DNA of 64,000 nucleotides from Melghirimyces algeriensis (GTDB lineage Bacteria > Bacillota > Bacilli > Thermoactinomycetales > DSM-45169). The DNA is taken from NCBI RefSeq assembly GCF_900182565.1, contig NZ_FXTI01000001.1, positions 434,001-498,000 on the forward strand, given 5' to 3'. Below, piece after piece: positions 1-7,648 of this stretch (position 1 is the stretch's first letter; the number at the start of each line of letters is the position of its first letter). The notes under the pieces are model-generated. The model had not been told where the DNA came from. It saw only the letters and a list, made by a program, of their open reading frames with translations, and did not search any database. A program made the position numbers and the translations under genes.

Positions 1-455
1 TCTCACTTGGTTTGCAACATGGTGTTCCATTGGAAAAATATATTCGATCAATGACCTTCACCCGCTTTGAACCGGCAGGCACCGTAAGCCATCCCAATAT
101 CAAAATGGCCACTTCTGTGATTGATTATGTTTTCCGTTTTCTTGGGATGGAATATTTGGGCCGAACGGATTTTGTCCAAGTCCCTCCTAAAAAGGAAGAG
201 CTTCGGATTTATGCGAACCATTGGAAGCGGGAGCGTCTGCAATCGGAAGAACCGAAGGGGCAAATGAAAACACCGATGGATACCCCTTCAGAGTTGAGAG
301 AAGCGAAGGACGAGCGGGAAGTACCCCAAGATAATATGGAAGCGATTCGTGCTTCCAGTGGTGCTCCTCTTTGTATTGAATGTGGGGGCATGACCAAACG
401 AAACGGCTCCTGTTACGTTTGTTTGGATTGTGGTGCCACGACCGGATGCTCCTGA
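1..455 (+). CDS. nrdJ: Vitamin B12-dependent ribonucleotide reductase, C-terminal part (5' cut by window)
   Basis: Class II ribonucleotide reductase makes deoxyribonucleotides using adenosylcobalamin and so works without oxygen chemistry. Only the last ~150 residues are present; the frame is open to the left edge, with codons starting at base 3. The visible part begins SLGLQHGVPLEKY, followed by FTRFEPAG and VIDYVFRFLG, which are typical of the NrdJ C-terminal region. It ends in the cysteine-rich tail with two CxxC pairs (CIEC and CYVCLDCG) and a final TGCS; in this family the tail binds zinc and carries the cysteines that re-reduce the active site. The gene is followed directly by an intrinsic terminator. 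The apparent TTG start at 12 is internal. Cobalamin use fits the B12-dependent mutase at 57591. Confidence 0.93.
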   Translation, partial: SLGLQHGVPLEKYIRSMTFTRFEPAGTVSHPNIKMATSVIDYVFRFLGMEYLGRTDFVQVPPKKEELRIYANHWKRERLQSEEPKGQMKTPMDTPSELREAKDEREVPQDNMEAIRASSGAPLCIECGGMTKRNGSCYVCLDCGATTGCS

Positions 456-464
456 CTTGAATGG

Positions 465-507
465 AAATGATCCCGCAACACAAGTTTGGATGCGGGATCA
501 TTTCTTT
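465..507 (+). terminator. Intrinsic terminator after nrdJ
   Basis: A perfect 13-bp stem (465-477 with 491-503) with a 13-base loop is followed by a T-rich run, 10 bases after the nrdJ stop. Confidence 0.85.
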
Positions 508-563
508 TTAACCACCCCAAGGGATAACCTCTTTCCTCCACTTGGCGATCCTTTCCTTTCTCA

Positions 564-572
564 TGGTATAAT
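564..572 (+). promoter_or_regulatory. Extended -10 sigma-A promoter
   Basis: TGGTATAAT is a perfect extended -10 element (TG-n-TATAAT). A weak -35 (TTGGCG, 542-547) lies 19 bases upstream of the hexamer. Transcription would begin near 579, about 45 bases before the phosphoesterase start. Confidence 0.6.
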
Positions 573-622
573 GGTACTCATTCATGCTGTTGGTGTACTC
601 GAAAAAAGGAAGTGGACAAAGC

Positions 623-1360
623 TTGAGTATTTATGCGATCAGTGACTTACATCTTTCCTTTAATAAACCGGTAGGTCTTTATGATGTGGATTTTGATCAA
701 GATGTTGACAAGCCTATGGATATTTTCGGTTGGACGCGCCACTATGACCGGATTCGGGATCACTGGTTGAACATTGTCCGTCCGGAAGATACCGTATTGA
801 TCCCTGGAGATATCAGTTGGGCTCTTAAACTGGAGAAAGCTCGGTATGACTTCGATTGGATTCATGCATTGCCGGGGAAGAAGGTTTTATCTCCCGGCAA
901 TCACTGCTATTACGCGCAAAGTAAGAAGAAAGTCAGAGATTCTCTTCCAGATGGAATGGAATGGATCGATGCCGATTATACATTGGTGGAAGGGAAGGTA
1001 GTCGTTGCGACCCGCGGTTGGAATCTTCCAGGGGACAGGTTGTGGGATGAAGAAAGGGATCGAAAAATCTATGAAAGACAGGTTGGACGGTTAAGAATTG
1101 CTCTGGAATCTGCGGCTAAGCATCACCCTGAAAAAGATCGCATTGCGATGTTGCATTATCCGCCGGTTACTCCCCGAAGTTCAACATCTGGGTTTATGGA
1201 TCTCCTGAAAGAATTTGGCGTGAAAGCATGCGTATATGGCCACTTGCACGGGCAAGCCCATCGGGATGCGGTGGAAGGTTTGGTTGAAGGCGTTCAGTTG
1301 CAACTGGTCTCCTGTGATTATATTGATTTTACTCCGATCCCCGTCCGTTTGGATCATTGA
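623..1360 (+). CDS. Metallophosphoesterase (calcineurin-like)
   Basis: A 245-residue calcineurin-like phosphoesterase, probably a cytosolic two-metal hydrolase; the substrate cannot be read from sequence. The metal-binding motifs appear in order: DLHLS near residue 7 (DxH), GDISWA near 63 (GD), GNHCYY near 85 (GNHD-like, but with Cys in place of the Asp), a histidine in MLHYPP, and GHLHG near the C terminus (GHxH). I place the start at TTG 623 because AGGAAG lies 9 bases upstream and the protein then begins MSIYAISDLHLS, as is usual for the family; the frame remains open upstream to 584. It stands alone between the nrdJ terminator and an insertion-sequence remnant, with its own extended -10 promoter. 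Confidence 0.85.
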   Translation: MSIYAISDLHLSFNKPVGLYDVDFDQDVDKPMDIFGWTRHYDRIRDHWLNIVRPEDTVLIPGDISWALKLEKARYDFDWIHALPGKKVLSPGNHCYYAQSKKKVRDSLPDGMEWIDADYTLVEGKVVVATRGWNLPGDRLWDEERDRKIYERQVGRLRIALESAAKHHPEKDRIAMLHYPPVTPRSSTSGFMDLLKEFGVKACVYGHLHGQAHRDAVEGLVEGVQLQLVSCDYIDFTPIPVRLDH

Positions 1361-1452
1361 TTTCTGCGACCTTTCTTTCGCTTTGGTACATCGCTATGCC
1401 TTTAGGAATTGTGAGCGTAAAATCCTCCTCATTTCAATGAGGAGATGAAAGT

Positions 1453-1497
1453 GAGCGTTGCTCTGCATCCTTTTTGTGGGGATGCAGAGCAACGCTC
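1453..1497. repeat. Long perfect hairpin (possible IS200/IS605 end)
   Basis: An 18-bp perfect inverted repeat, arms 1453-1470 and 1480-1497, with a 9-base loop. No T-run follows on the plus strand, so it is not a typical terminator. It sits just upstream of a tnpA-like fragment. IS200/IS605 elements carry subterminal imperfect palindromes that the Y1 transposase recognises, so this may be the left end of the decayed element. A smaller hairpin (1425-1433 with 1436-1444) precedes it. Confidence 0.5.
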
Positions 1498-1501
1498 TAA
1501 A

Positions 1502-1576
1502 ACACGCACGAACATGTGTCTACAATTCAATTGCCATATGGTCTGGTCGGTTAAATATCGTGGAGAAAACGTTTGA
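1502..1576 (+). pseudogene. IS200/IS605 TnpA (Y1 transposase) N-terminal fragment
   Basis: A 25-codon frame that includes an ATG at 1514 reads ...FNCHMVWSVKYRGENV and then stops at 1574-1576. The H-x-VW-x-x-KYR pattern is the hallmark N-terminal strand of Y1-type TnpA proteins (HLVWxxKYRR), which are normally ~130-150 residues long. Only the start survives. It lies directly after the 18-bp hairpin and before a TnpB-like fragment. Recognition rests on a short stretch, so confidence is moderate. Confidence 0.55.
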
Positions 1577-1579
1577 AAA

Positions 1580-1690
1580 ATGGTGAAAAGGCTGGTTAAG
1601 AAGCGCTATGACAGCTTTACCTACCCCCAAAGTGGTTACAAGCTTGAAGGGAAATACCTGAAACTGTCAAAGATCGGGAGTTCCAAATTA
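1580..1690 (+). pseudogene. TnpB (IS605 OrfB) fragment
   Basis: A 37-codon stretch reads KKRYDSFTYPQSGYKLEG and then KYLKLSKIGSSKL. This matches the conserved DSFTYPQ...L.KIG segment in the N-terminal half of TnpB, the RNA-guided nuclease of IS605-type elements (normally ~370-400 residues). The rest of the gene, including the RuvC and zinc-finger parts, is absent. The frame runs on by chance into the next gene. The fragment abuts the tnpA remnant, so an internal deletion seems to have joined the two. Confidence 0.6.
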
Positions 1691-1713
1691 ATGGTTCTTA
1701 AAGGGGGGTTGTT

Positions 1714-2751
1714 ATGTCTGTTCTAAAAATGATCGACGTTGAAAAGCATTGTCAAGACAGAGTCATCTTCCCTTCATTTCAATTAGAGGTGGCTGGGGGA
1801 AATGTGATCGCACTCCTTTCAAGTACGGATGTTCGCCAAGCCCTGCTCAACATGGTGGCAGGAAAAGAGCTGATTTACAATGGTGAAATATGGATTAAGA
1901 ATAAAAAAATCACAAGAAATAGATCTCATTTCTCGGAATTGGGAGTTTTATTTTTGAATGAAGGTGTCTATGAACGATTGTGTGTGAAGGATCATCTTCT
2001 TTTTTATAAACGCTTGTATGATTCGAAACTAACCATGGAGTCTGTTTATCAACTGACGCAGTTAAGTGAGAAAAAATATGCCCAAGTGAAAGAATTGTCT
2101 TATTCAGAGGTCCGACGCCTTCAGACGGCAAAATTGCTGTTTGGGGACCCATCCCTGTTTATTTTGGAGGAACCGGACCAAAATGTGGATCTTGAAACCA
2201 AAGGCATTTTATTAAACATCATCTCCTTTTTACAGAAGAAAGGAAAGGGAATCGTCGTTCTGACGGGTAATATGGAAAGTGCGATCACATTAACGGATAA
2301 AATCTACCGCCTTGACGAAAAGGGATTGCAGGAAATGGACATGAAGGATGATCGGTCAGGGAAGGAAGAAACGGATTTGCTGGTTGAAAGAAATGAGGTA
2401 CCCATACCGATGCCATTTCAAAAAATCCCAACCAAAGTAAATGAAAAAATCATTCTGTTTGATCCGTCAGAGGTGGATTATATCGAGAGTTACTCCGGAC
2501 AGTCACATGTACATATTGGAGAAGAAGCATTCCCGTGTGTATTTACATTGAACAAGCTGGAAGCGAAACTCACATCATTCGGCTTCTTCCGTTGTCATCG
2601 CTCATATATTGTTAATTTACAAAAAGTGCGAGAGGTGATTACCTGGACCAGAAACAGTTACAGCTTAAAATTGGAAAATAAAGTAGGCTCTGAGATTCCC
2701 CTTTCTAAAAATAAAATGGCTGAATTAAAGGATCTGTTGGAGTTGAAATAG
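1714..2751 (+). CDS. Degenerate ABC-ATPase fused to a LytTR DNA-binding domain
   Basis: A 345-residue two-domain regulator. Residues ~1-205 have the layout of an ABC transporter ATPase, but the Walker A loop is gone (GNVIALLSSTDVRQAL in place of GxxGxGKST) and the signature is LSYSEVRRL rather than LSGGQ. A Walker B-like strand remains (LFILEEPDQNVD). Residues ~245-345 form a LytTR domain: it begins KIILFDPSEVDYIES and continues with FFRCHRSYIVNL and a final SEIPLSKNKM. The start is an ATG eight bases after a run of G (GGGGGG). Two genes for a conventional ABC transporter follow, so it is probably a transcription factor for that exporter, perhaps dimerising or sensing through the pseudo-ATPase. 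ATP hydrolysis is unlikely. Fusions of this kind are known in Firmicutes, but their mechanism is not established as far as I know. Confidence 0.8.
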   Translation: MSVLKMIDVEKHCQDRVIFPSFQLEVAGGNVIALLSSTDVRQALLNMVAGKELIYNGEIWIKNKKITRNRSHFSELGVLFLNEGVYERLCVKDHLLFYKRLYDSKLTMESVYQLTQLSEKKYAQVKELSYSEVRRLQTAKLLFGDPSLFILEEPDQNVDLETKGILLNIISFLQKKGKGIVVLTGNMESAITLTDKIYRLDEKGLQEMDMKDDRSGKEETDLLVERNEVPIPMPFQKIPTKVNEKIILFDPSEVDYIESYSGQSHVHIGEEAFPCVFTLNKLEAKLTSFGFFRCHRSYIVNLQKVREVITWTRNSYSLKLENKVGSEIPLSKNKMAELKDLLELK

Positions 2752-2859
2752 CTCCATTCACCCCGAAATAGACGCTTCTGATCGGAAAAATGCTGTTTTT
2801 CATCCGCTGTTTCCCTAATATGATGATTGAAACGCTTCATATTGATGCGGAGGGATAAC

Positions 2860-3708
2860 ATGGAAAGCGTAATCGCAGTAAATTCCTTGGTAAAGGTCTT
2901 TTCGGACAAAACGGTTCTGGATCATCTTCAGTTCAAGGTTTATAAAGGGGAGATCTTCGGTTTTTTGGGACCCAGTGGAGCAGGGAAAACCGTAACTATC
3001 AAAATATTGACAGGTCAATTGTCTCCTACGGATGGAAGTGCGTATGTTTTTGATGTCCCTTCAACAGAGATTAACTCGCCCCAATATCTCAAAAAGCTGG
3101 GTATTATGACTGACAACAGCGGTTTGTATCAGCGATTGACCATTTATGATAATCTCAAGCTGTATTGTGAACTTTACCGGGTTTCGGTCAAACGGATTGG
3201 CGACGTTTTAGAGATGGTTCAGTTACAGGATGTACAGAAAAAAAACGTTGCCACTCTTTCGAAAGGGATGACTCAACGTGTCATCTTAGCACGTGCGCTT
3301 TTACATGAACCGGAATTGTTGTTTTTGGATGAACCAACGGCTGCGTTAGATCCTGTGAATTCAAAGCATATACACAAAGGGTTGCTTGAATTAAAGGAAA
3401 AAGGTACAACCATTTTTTTAACAACGCATGATATGAATGAAGCAGAGAGCGTATGTGATCGTGTGGCCTTTTTGGACAAGGGAAAGATCCAATTGTTAAA
3501 CAAACCGAAGAGGTTGCGACAAAGGTTTTCTGATGCAACAATGACGCTGGAATTAGTGGATGGAAGCACGGTTGTATTGGAAAACGGCTCAGAAAACGCT
3601 CAAAAGGTCTATGAATATATGTTGGCAAACCAAATTGTATCCATACACACCAATGAACCGACACTGGGTGATATTTTTGTCCATGTAACAGGGAGGGAAC
3701 TTGTATGA
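2860..3708 (+). CDS. ABC transporter ATP-binding protein
   Basis: The ATPase subunit of a DrrA/CcmA-type exporter (282 residues). It shows Walker A (GPSGAGKT, near residue 42), a Q-loop region replaced by MTDNSGLYQRLT, the signature LSKGMTQRV, Walker B (LLFLDEP), D-loop (ALDP) and H-loop (TTHD). The C-terminal 70 residues form the extra domain usual in this group. I start at ATG 2860, seven bases after GGAGGG; the frame is open upstream to a TTG at 2827 without a ribosome site. It overlaps the permease start by four bases and follows the LytTR regulator, so the three genes probably form one unit. The exported substrate is unknown; relatives handle drugs, bacteriocins or lipids. Confidence 0.9.
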   Translation: MESVIAVNSLVKVFSDKTVLDHLQFKVYKGEIFGFLGPSGAGKTVTIKILTGQLSPTDGSAYVFDVPSTEINSPQYLKKLGIMTDNSGLYQRLTIYDNLKLYCELYRVSVKRIGDVLEMVQLQDVQKKNVATLSKGMTQRVILARALLHEPELLFLDEPTAALDPVNSKHIHKGLLELKEKGTTIFLTTHDMNEAESVCDRVAFLDKGKIQLLNKPKRLRQRFSDATMTLELVDGSTVVLENGSENAQKVYEYMLANQIVSIHTNEPTLGDIFVHVTGRELV

Positions 3709-4415
3709 ATGTATCCATGAGGCGTGTGTATGCGATATTTGTCAAGGATTTCAAGGAATTATCCAAAAATATGTATGTATTGACCACTCTGCTGACGCCG
3801 TTACTGTTGGCTTTTGTTTTTGGTCAAGCAGAGACTGTATCATTAAAGATTCAGCTTATGATTATCAACATAACGTTTGTTTCGGTGACTGCTTTTGTTC
3901 AATCAGCCATTATCGCAGAAGAAAAAGAAAAGAACACGTTGCGAGGCTTAATGATGTCTCCGGCTTCCACCGCAGATATTCTTGGAGGAAAGAGCTTATT
4001 AAGTGTGATATTAACGGTGGGTACCATGATTCTTTGTCTTTTGATCACAGATTTTCACTTGATCAATGAGCCGATGCTCTTGTTGGCATTGCTCATTTCT
4101 CTTGTATTTTATGCAGGATTGGGAACGCTCTTGGGGTTATGGACAAAATCTTTATTGGAAGCCTCCGTTGCAATTGTTCCGGTGATTTTTATTTTGGGAA
4201 TGGGAACATTGTTTCAAAAATTAATACAACCCTATCCCCTGTTGAAATTCATGGAATATTTCCCGAACTTTCAATTGGAATTTTTAACAGAAGCTGTTGA
4301 AAGGGAAGCCAGTTTCGGAGAGGTATTGGGATATTTCGGGGTAATCACTGGATGGACCGTTTTGGTGTTGATTGTAACAGTGACTGTGTATCGGAAACGA
4401 TCCATGGATGAATAA
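3705..4415 (+). CDS. ABC-2 type transporter permease
   Basis: A 236-residue membrane protein with about six hydrophobic segments (near residues 24-40, 50-68, 103-122, 126-148, 160-180 and 210-230). After the second segment comes a cytoplasmic EEKEKNTLRGLMMSPAS motif, the hallmark of ABC-2 permeases (EKExGTLExLLxTPxs). The start ATG overlaps the TGA of the ATPase gene, so translation is coupled. It is the membrane half of the exporter encoded with 2860-3708 and is followed by a strong terminator. At 236 residues it is the short, single-domain type and probably works as a dimer. Confidence 0.88.
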   Translation: MNVSMRRVYAIFVKDFKELSKNMYVLTTLLTPLLLAFVFGQAETVSLKIQLMIINITFVSVTAFVQSAIIAEEKEKNTLRGLMMSPASTADILGGKSLLSVILTVGTMILCLLITDFHLINEPMLLLALLISLVFYAGLGTLLGLWTKSLLEASVAIVPVIFILGMGTLFQKLIQPYPLLKFMEYFPNFQLEFLTEAVEREASFGEVLGYFGVITGWTVLVLIVTVTVYRKRSMDE

Positions 4416-4423
4416 TGGATGGA

Positions 4424-4457
4424 AAAAAGCGCTTTTACTCTTGTAAAAGCGCTTTTT
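4424..4457. terminator. Bidirectional terminator between the ABC permease and hutH
   Basis: A 15-bp perfect stem (4424-4438 with 4443-4457) whose arms are A-rich on the left and T-rich on the right. It serves both convergent genes and ends three bases before the hutH stop codon. Confidence 0.9.
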
Positions 4458-4460
4458 GGC

Positions 4461-5993
4461 TTACTGTTTATCCTGATTCAGTTTTTGGGTGACTTGATCA
4501 GCCAGTTGTCCGCTGCGAATCAGCTCTGCTGCTTTTTCGATGTCTCGATTCCCTTCCCGGTCTGCCGTTAAAGGAGGGACTACCGTTCTGAGAAGGCGAT
4601 AGGCTGTTTCTGTACCCATTCCCATCTGCCCTTTGGCAAATTCCAAAGCCTGGGCCGCACAAAGATATTCGATCGCCAATGTCCTTGTTACATTGGCGAT
4701 GACAGATCGAAGTTTTCGGGCGGAAATGGCTCCCATACTTACGTGGTCTTCTTGATTGGCAGATGATGGAATGGAATCGACAGATGCCGGATGACAGAGG
4801 GTTTTGTTTTCAGAGACCAAGGATGCCGCTACATATTGAAGAATCATATATCCGGAATGAAGCCCTCCATTTTCTGTAAGGAATGCAGGCAGTCCGCTTA
4901 GTTGAGGGTTGACCAAACGTTCTGTCCGCCGTTCAGAGATACTGCCCAATTCTGCCACGGCGATAGACAGAAAGTCCGTTGACAATGCAAGAGGCTGGCC
5001 ATGAAAGTTTCCCCCGGAGATCACTTCCCCTTCTTCCGGAAACAAGAGGGGATTGTCTGTGGCAGCATTGATTTCGCGCTCAACGACACCTTGTACATAT
5101 CGGTAAGCATCGATGGAGGCTCCGTGTACTTGTGGGATGCAACGGAGGCTGTATGCATCTTGCACTCGTTTTTCTCCTGGACGGGTGATATGGGAGCTTC
5201 CCTTCAGAAGGGTTTTCATGCGGGCAGCCGAATCAATCTGTCCCCTTTGTCCCCTGGCTTCGTGAAGAAGAGGATGAAATGCATGTGGAATCCCTCCAAG
5301 CGCTTCAAACGTCATTGCAGCAATGGTGTCTGCGGAAAGCAATAATTGTTCGACTTCCAAAATGGAGCAAGCGGCTATGCTGGCCATCATCTGTGTGCCG
5401 TTGATCAGAGCCAGACCTTCCTTGGCTTCTAGGGTAATCGGTTGGATTCCAGCCTGGGAAAGTGCTCTTTCAGCAGGCAGGCGTTTTCCATTGAGGAAAA
5501 CTTCTCCTTCTCCGAGAAGTGGAAGCGTCATATGAGCGAGTGGAGCCAGATCCCCACTCGCTCCCAACGAGCCCTGGGATGGAATCACCGGATGGATCCC
5601 GTGGTTTAACAGTTGAAGGAGTGTTTCCACTGTCGATGTGCGTACTCCAGAGTATCCTTTGGCCAACGCATTGGCGCGAAGTAACATCATTCCTCGAACG
5701 ATTTCTTGATCCAATGGCTTCCCGACACCACAGGCATGACTTCGAATCAGGTTTTTTTGCAATTGGGATGATTGTGAACGATCAATGACAGTTTCACTGA
5801 ATTTCCCAAACCCTGTGGTGATTCCGTATACTGTTTTCCCTTCTTGAACCAGTCGATCCACCATGGAACGGGAGCGTTTCATTTTTTCAATGGCTTGTGG
5901 AGCGAGTGCGACAGTCGCTTTCTGACGGATGACTTGTTCAAAATGGGATAGGGTCAAATGTTCTCCCTGAATAAAGAGTTGAGACTGGGTCAT
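4461..5993 (-). CDS. hutH: Histidine ammonia-lyase
   Basis: Removes ammonia from L-histidine to give trans-urocanate, the first step of histidine catabolism. The 510-residue product contains GSLGASGDLAPLAH, whose Ala-Ser-Gly (about 145-147) cyclises to the MIO electrophile. The family motifs YGITTGFG near 57, QNLIRSH-like QKNLIRSH near 79, and QDAYSLRC near 280 are also present. The start is ATG 5993, placed by AAAGGAGG seven bases upstream; the frame is open to 6032. No other hut genes (hutU, hutI, hutG, hutP) are in view, which is unusual because they are normally clustered. The leader contains a 16-bp hairpin that may matter for control. Confidence 0.97.
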   Translation of the reverse strand: MTQSQLFIQGEHLTLSHFEQVIRQKATVALAPQAIEKMKRSRSMVDRLVQEGKTVYGITTGFGKFSETVIDRSQSSQLQKNLIRSHACGVGKPLDQEIVRGMMLLRANALAKGYSGVRTSTVETLLQLLNHGIHPVIPSQGSLGASGDLAPLAHMTLPLLGEGEVFLNGKRLPAERALSQAGIQPITLEAKEGLALINGTQMMASIAACSILEVEQLLLSADTIAAMTFEALGGIPHAFHPLLHEARGQRGQIDSAARMKTLLKGSSHITRPGEKRVQDAYSLRCIPQVHGASIDAYRYVQGVVEREINAATDNPLLFPEEGEVISGGNFHGQPLALSTDFLSIAVAELGSISERRTERLVNPQLSGLPAFLTENGGLHSGYMILQYVAASLVSENKTLCHPASVDSIPSSANQEDHVSMGAISARKLRSVIANVTRTLAIEYLCAAQALEFAKGQMGMGTETAYRLLRTVVPPLTADREGNRDIEKAAELIRSGQLADQVTQKLNQDKQ

Positions 5994-6028
5994 GATGCTT
6001 TCCTCCTTTATTTGAAGAAAGGCCAACA

Positions 6029-6065
6029 GCAAAGGGGATCGGGTTAGCTACCCGATCCCCTTTGC
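6029..6065. repeat. 16-bp hairpin in the hutH leader
   Basis: A perfect inverted repeat (6029-6044 with 6050-6065) and a five-base loop, 36 bases upstream of the hutH start on the minus strand. No proper T-run follows in either direction, so it is more likely an mRNA leader structure or a protein-binding dyad than a terminator. The minus-strand ribosome site lies ~25 bases beyond it. Confidence 0.55.
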
Positions 6066-6253
6066 TTGAGAGACCTGTGTTTGAATCGTTTTGTTGATGG
6101 GTTAAGTTTCTGTCCAATTGTTCCATGACATTTCATTTGAAATCCCTCCGACCTGTTATCGTGAGAAGGGCAGTTATTGTTATGAAATTCGTCCAGTCGG
6201 AAAAGGTACTTTTGAATAAAGTGTCAGTAGTTTTAAGGAAGGGAAGTGGTAAT

Positions 6254-6730
6254 ATGAGTTGTCCACGACGCAATATTCTAAAAAACGGGGGGTTTCGGCA
6301 CCATCTTTCCCCATGGAAAGGACGAAAGATCCGGCTGGTTCCCAATCCTGTGAGGAAAGGGGATACTTCCGTGGAAATGAAAAACGGTGGTTTGTTATAT
6401 CAGAATATTACAGGACCTTTTAACAGTGACTGTTCCTACATCCTCTTCTTTAAGATTTTCAATAACAAACAGACACCAAAGCCCCCACAAGTGTTTGCTA
6501 CTGTGACCAGCATGGATCGAGCCAAACGGCTGTTAAGAACGACACCGGTTTTGGTGGAGCCACCCTATCCACAGGTACCTCACTTTACTTCCTATTTTAC
6601 CATAATTCCACCTCCACCGGTTGCAGCAAAATATCTTTCGGTCAGCTTTATGGTTCGTGGTGGGTCCGTTCTTGTCGATTATATTTCAGTGTCCGCTAGG
6701 GAAGTAGGCAAATTAGACAGTGTCAGTTAA
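6254..6730 (+). CDS. Predicted beta-sandwich surface protein (NTTRR-F1-like)
   Basis: A 158-residue protein with no clear signal peptide. It opens NILKNGGFRHHLSPW, then has a strand-rich middle with YQNITGPF, a proline-rich FTIIPPPPVAAKYLSV and a closing SVLVDYISV. The pattern of NGGFE...W at the start and VLVDdV at the end is that of small carbohydrate-binding-like jelly rolls. It is especially like the NTTRR-F1 domain that precedes collagen-like repeats in exosporium-type proteins of Firmicutes. No Gly-X-X repeats follow here. I start at ATG 6254, behind AAGGAAGGGAAG; the frame is open to 6125. The gene is divergent from hutH. A spore-surface role is only inference. Confidence 0.6.
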   Translation: MSCPRRNILKNGGFRHHLSPWKGRKIRLVPNPVRKGDTSVEMKNGGLLYQNITGPFNSDCSYILFFKIFNNKQTPKPPQVFATVTSMDRAKRLLRTTPVLVEPPYPQVPHFTSYFTIIPPPPVAAKYLSVSFMVRGGSVLVDYISVSAREVGKLDSVS

Positions 6731-7127
6731 CCAGTTAAATGGAATATTTGTAAAAAATATCGTATAATGGTGGAAAATAGTGTATTATCCATTGGAAATC
6801 GAAAAAATCCCGAAAACTTCACTCTCCTTCGTGTGTTTATGTTATACTTTCACATGCATAGCGTGTCTCACAGCTGAAATTTTTCTTGACCGATTCAGTG
6901 GCGAGAGATGCTTTTCTTGTTCACTCTTTGCATTTTTGGGTCTTATTCACATATGTAGTCAGATCTGGTGTTGAATTTCTTACCCAGCGGAAGGAAGTTT
7001 CCGTTGCGCTTCTTTTTATCCCACCCTGCGGAGGTTGGGTTTATCCGTTGATTATCATAAAATTTGCCTTGTCGGAGTCGGAAATTCCGATGCCGCTCAG
7101 GGGTGAATTTTGACAGGGGGAAAAATC
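6731..7127. other. 397-base intergenic region upstream of mntR
   Basis: I see no convincing gene. TGTTATACT at 6840-6848 is an extended -10-like element (its TTCACT -35 is 19 bases away, which is poor). A 9-bp hairpin (6985-6993 with 6998-7006) is followed after a short gap by CTTCTTTTT and could terminate a transcript starting there, leaving mntR with a possible attenuated leader. No known riboswitch consensus was recognised. Confidence 0.35.
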
Positions 7128-7562
7128 ATGCCCACGCCAAGTATGGAAGATTATCTAGAGAATATTTATAAGTTGATTGAACAAAAGGGTTACGCACGCG
7201 TTTCGGATATTGCTGAAGCATTGGACGTTCATCCCTCTTCCGTCACGAAAATGGTGCAAAAACTGGATCAGAAAAAATACTTGGTTTATGAAAAATATCG
7301 GGGGCTGGTTTTGACTCCGAAAGGAAAAAAGGTAGGTAAACGGTTATTGGACCGCCATACACTGCTGGAAGAGTTCTTACGGATTATTGGAGTGGATGAA
7401 GAACGAATCTATAATGATGTGGAAGGAATTGAACATCATCTCAGTTGGGATTCCATCACGAGTATTGAATATCTAGTGGAATACTTCCAAAATAACCCGG
7501 AACGCCTTGCGGAGCTTCGAGCTCTGAAGGAAGCTGACGAAATGGGAAATGACCCTACCTGA
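7128..7562 (+). CDS. mntR: Manganese-responsive transcriptional regulator
   Basis: A DtxR-family repressor that senses Mn(II) and shuts off manganese uptake genes. The 144-residue product has an N-terminal winged helix (MPTPSMEDYLENIYKLIE, then SDIAEALDVHPSSVTKMVQKL) and a dimerisation/metal domain with the ligands Asp8, Glu11, His77 and the E-x-x-x-H region (EGIEHHLS). It has no SH3 domain, which distinguishes MntR from DtxR/IdeR. The start is ATG 7128 behind CAGGGGG; the frame extends to 7110 without a site. The position next to the patatin gene matches B. subtilis yqhN-yqhO. Confidence 0.93.
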   Translation: MPTPSMEDYLENIYKLIEQKGYARVSDIAEALDVHPSSVTKMVQKLDQKKYLVYEKYRGLVLTPKGKKVGKRLLDRHTLLEEFLRIIGVDEERIYNDVEGIEHHLSWDSITSIEYLVEYFQNNPERLAELRALKEADEMGNDPT

Positions 7563-7592
7563 AACCCTGTGGCAAACCATGGGGTTTTTTTA
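7562..7592 (+). terminator. Intrinsic terminator after mntR
   Basis: An 11-bp stem with two G-T pairs (7563-7573 with 7578-7588), followed by a run of T; it begins at the mntR stop codon. Confidence 0.8.
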
Positions 7593-7648
7593 TTTTTCAT
7601 CCGCATACAAATGATAAAGATCTTATTTGAAAGGACCTTCTTCAGGAG

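Noticed and set aside
1236..1448. A 70-codon frame overlapping the end of the phosphoesterase gene
   Set aside because: Out-of-frame shadow of the 623-1360 gene with no start signal of its own.
1453..1497. The 18-bp hairpin as a terminator of the phosphoesterase gene
   Set aside because: No T-run follows, it lies ~90 bases after the stop, and it adjoins transposase fragments.
5001..5788. Three plus-strand frames opposite hutH
   Set aside because: They are antisense shadows of a gene with a clear identity and lack ribosome sites.
6029..6070. A T-box or other riboswitch upstream of hutH
   Set aside because: No T-box sequence, S-turn or known aptamer motif could be found; only a simple hairpin is present.
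6780..7113. Two plus-strand frames in the gap before mntR
   Set aside because: Cys- and Phe-rich with no ribosome site and no similarity; the gap is treated as intergenic.
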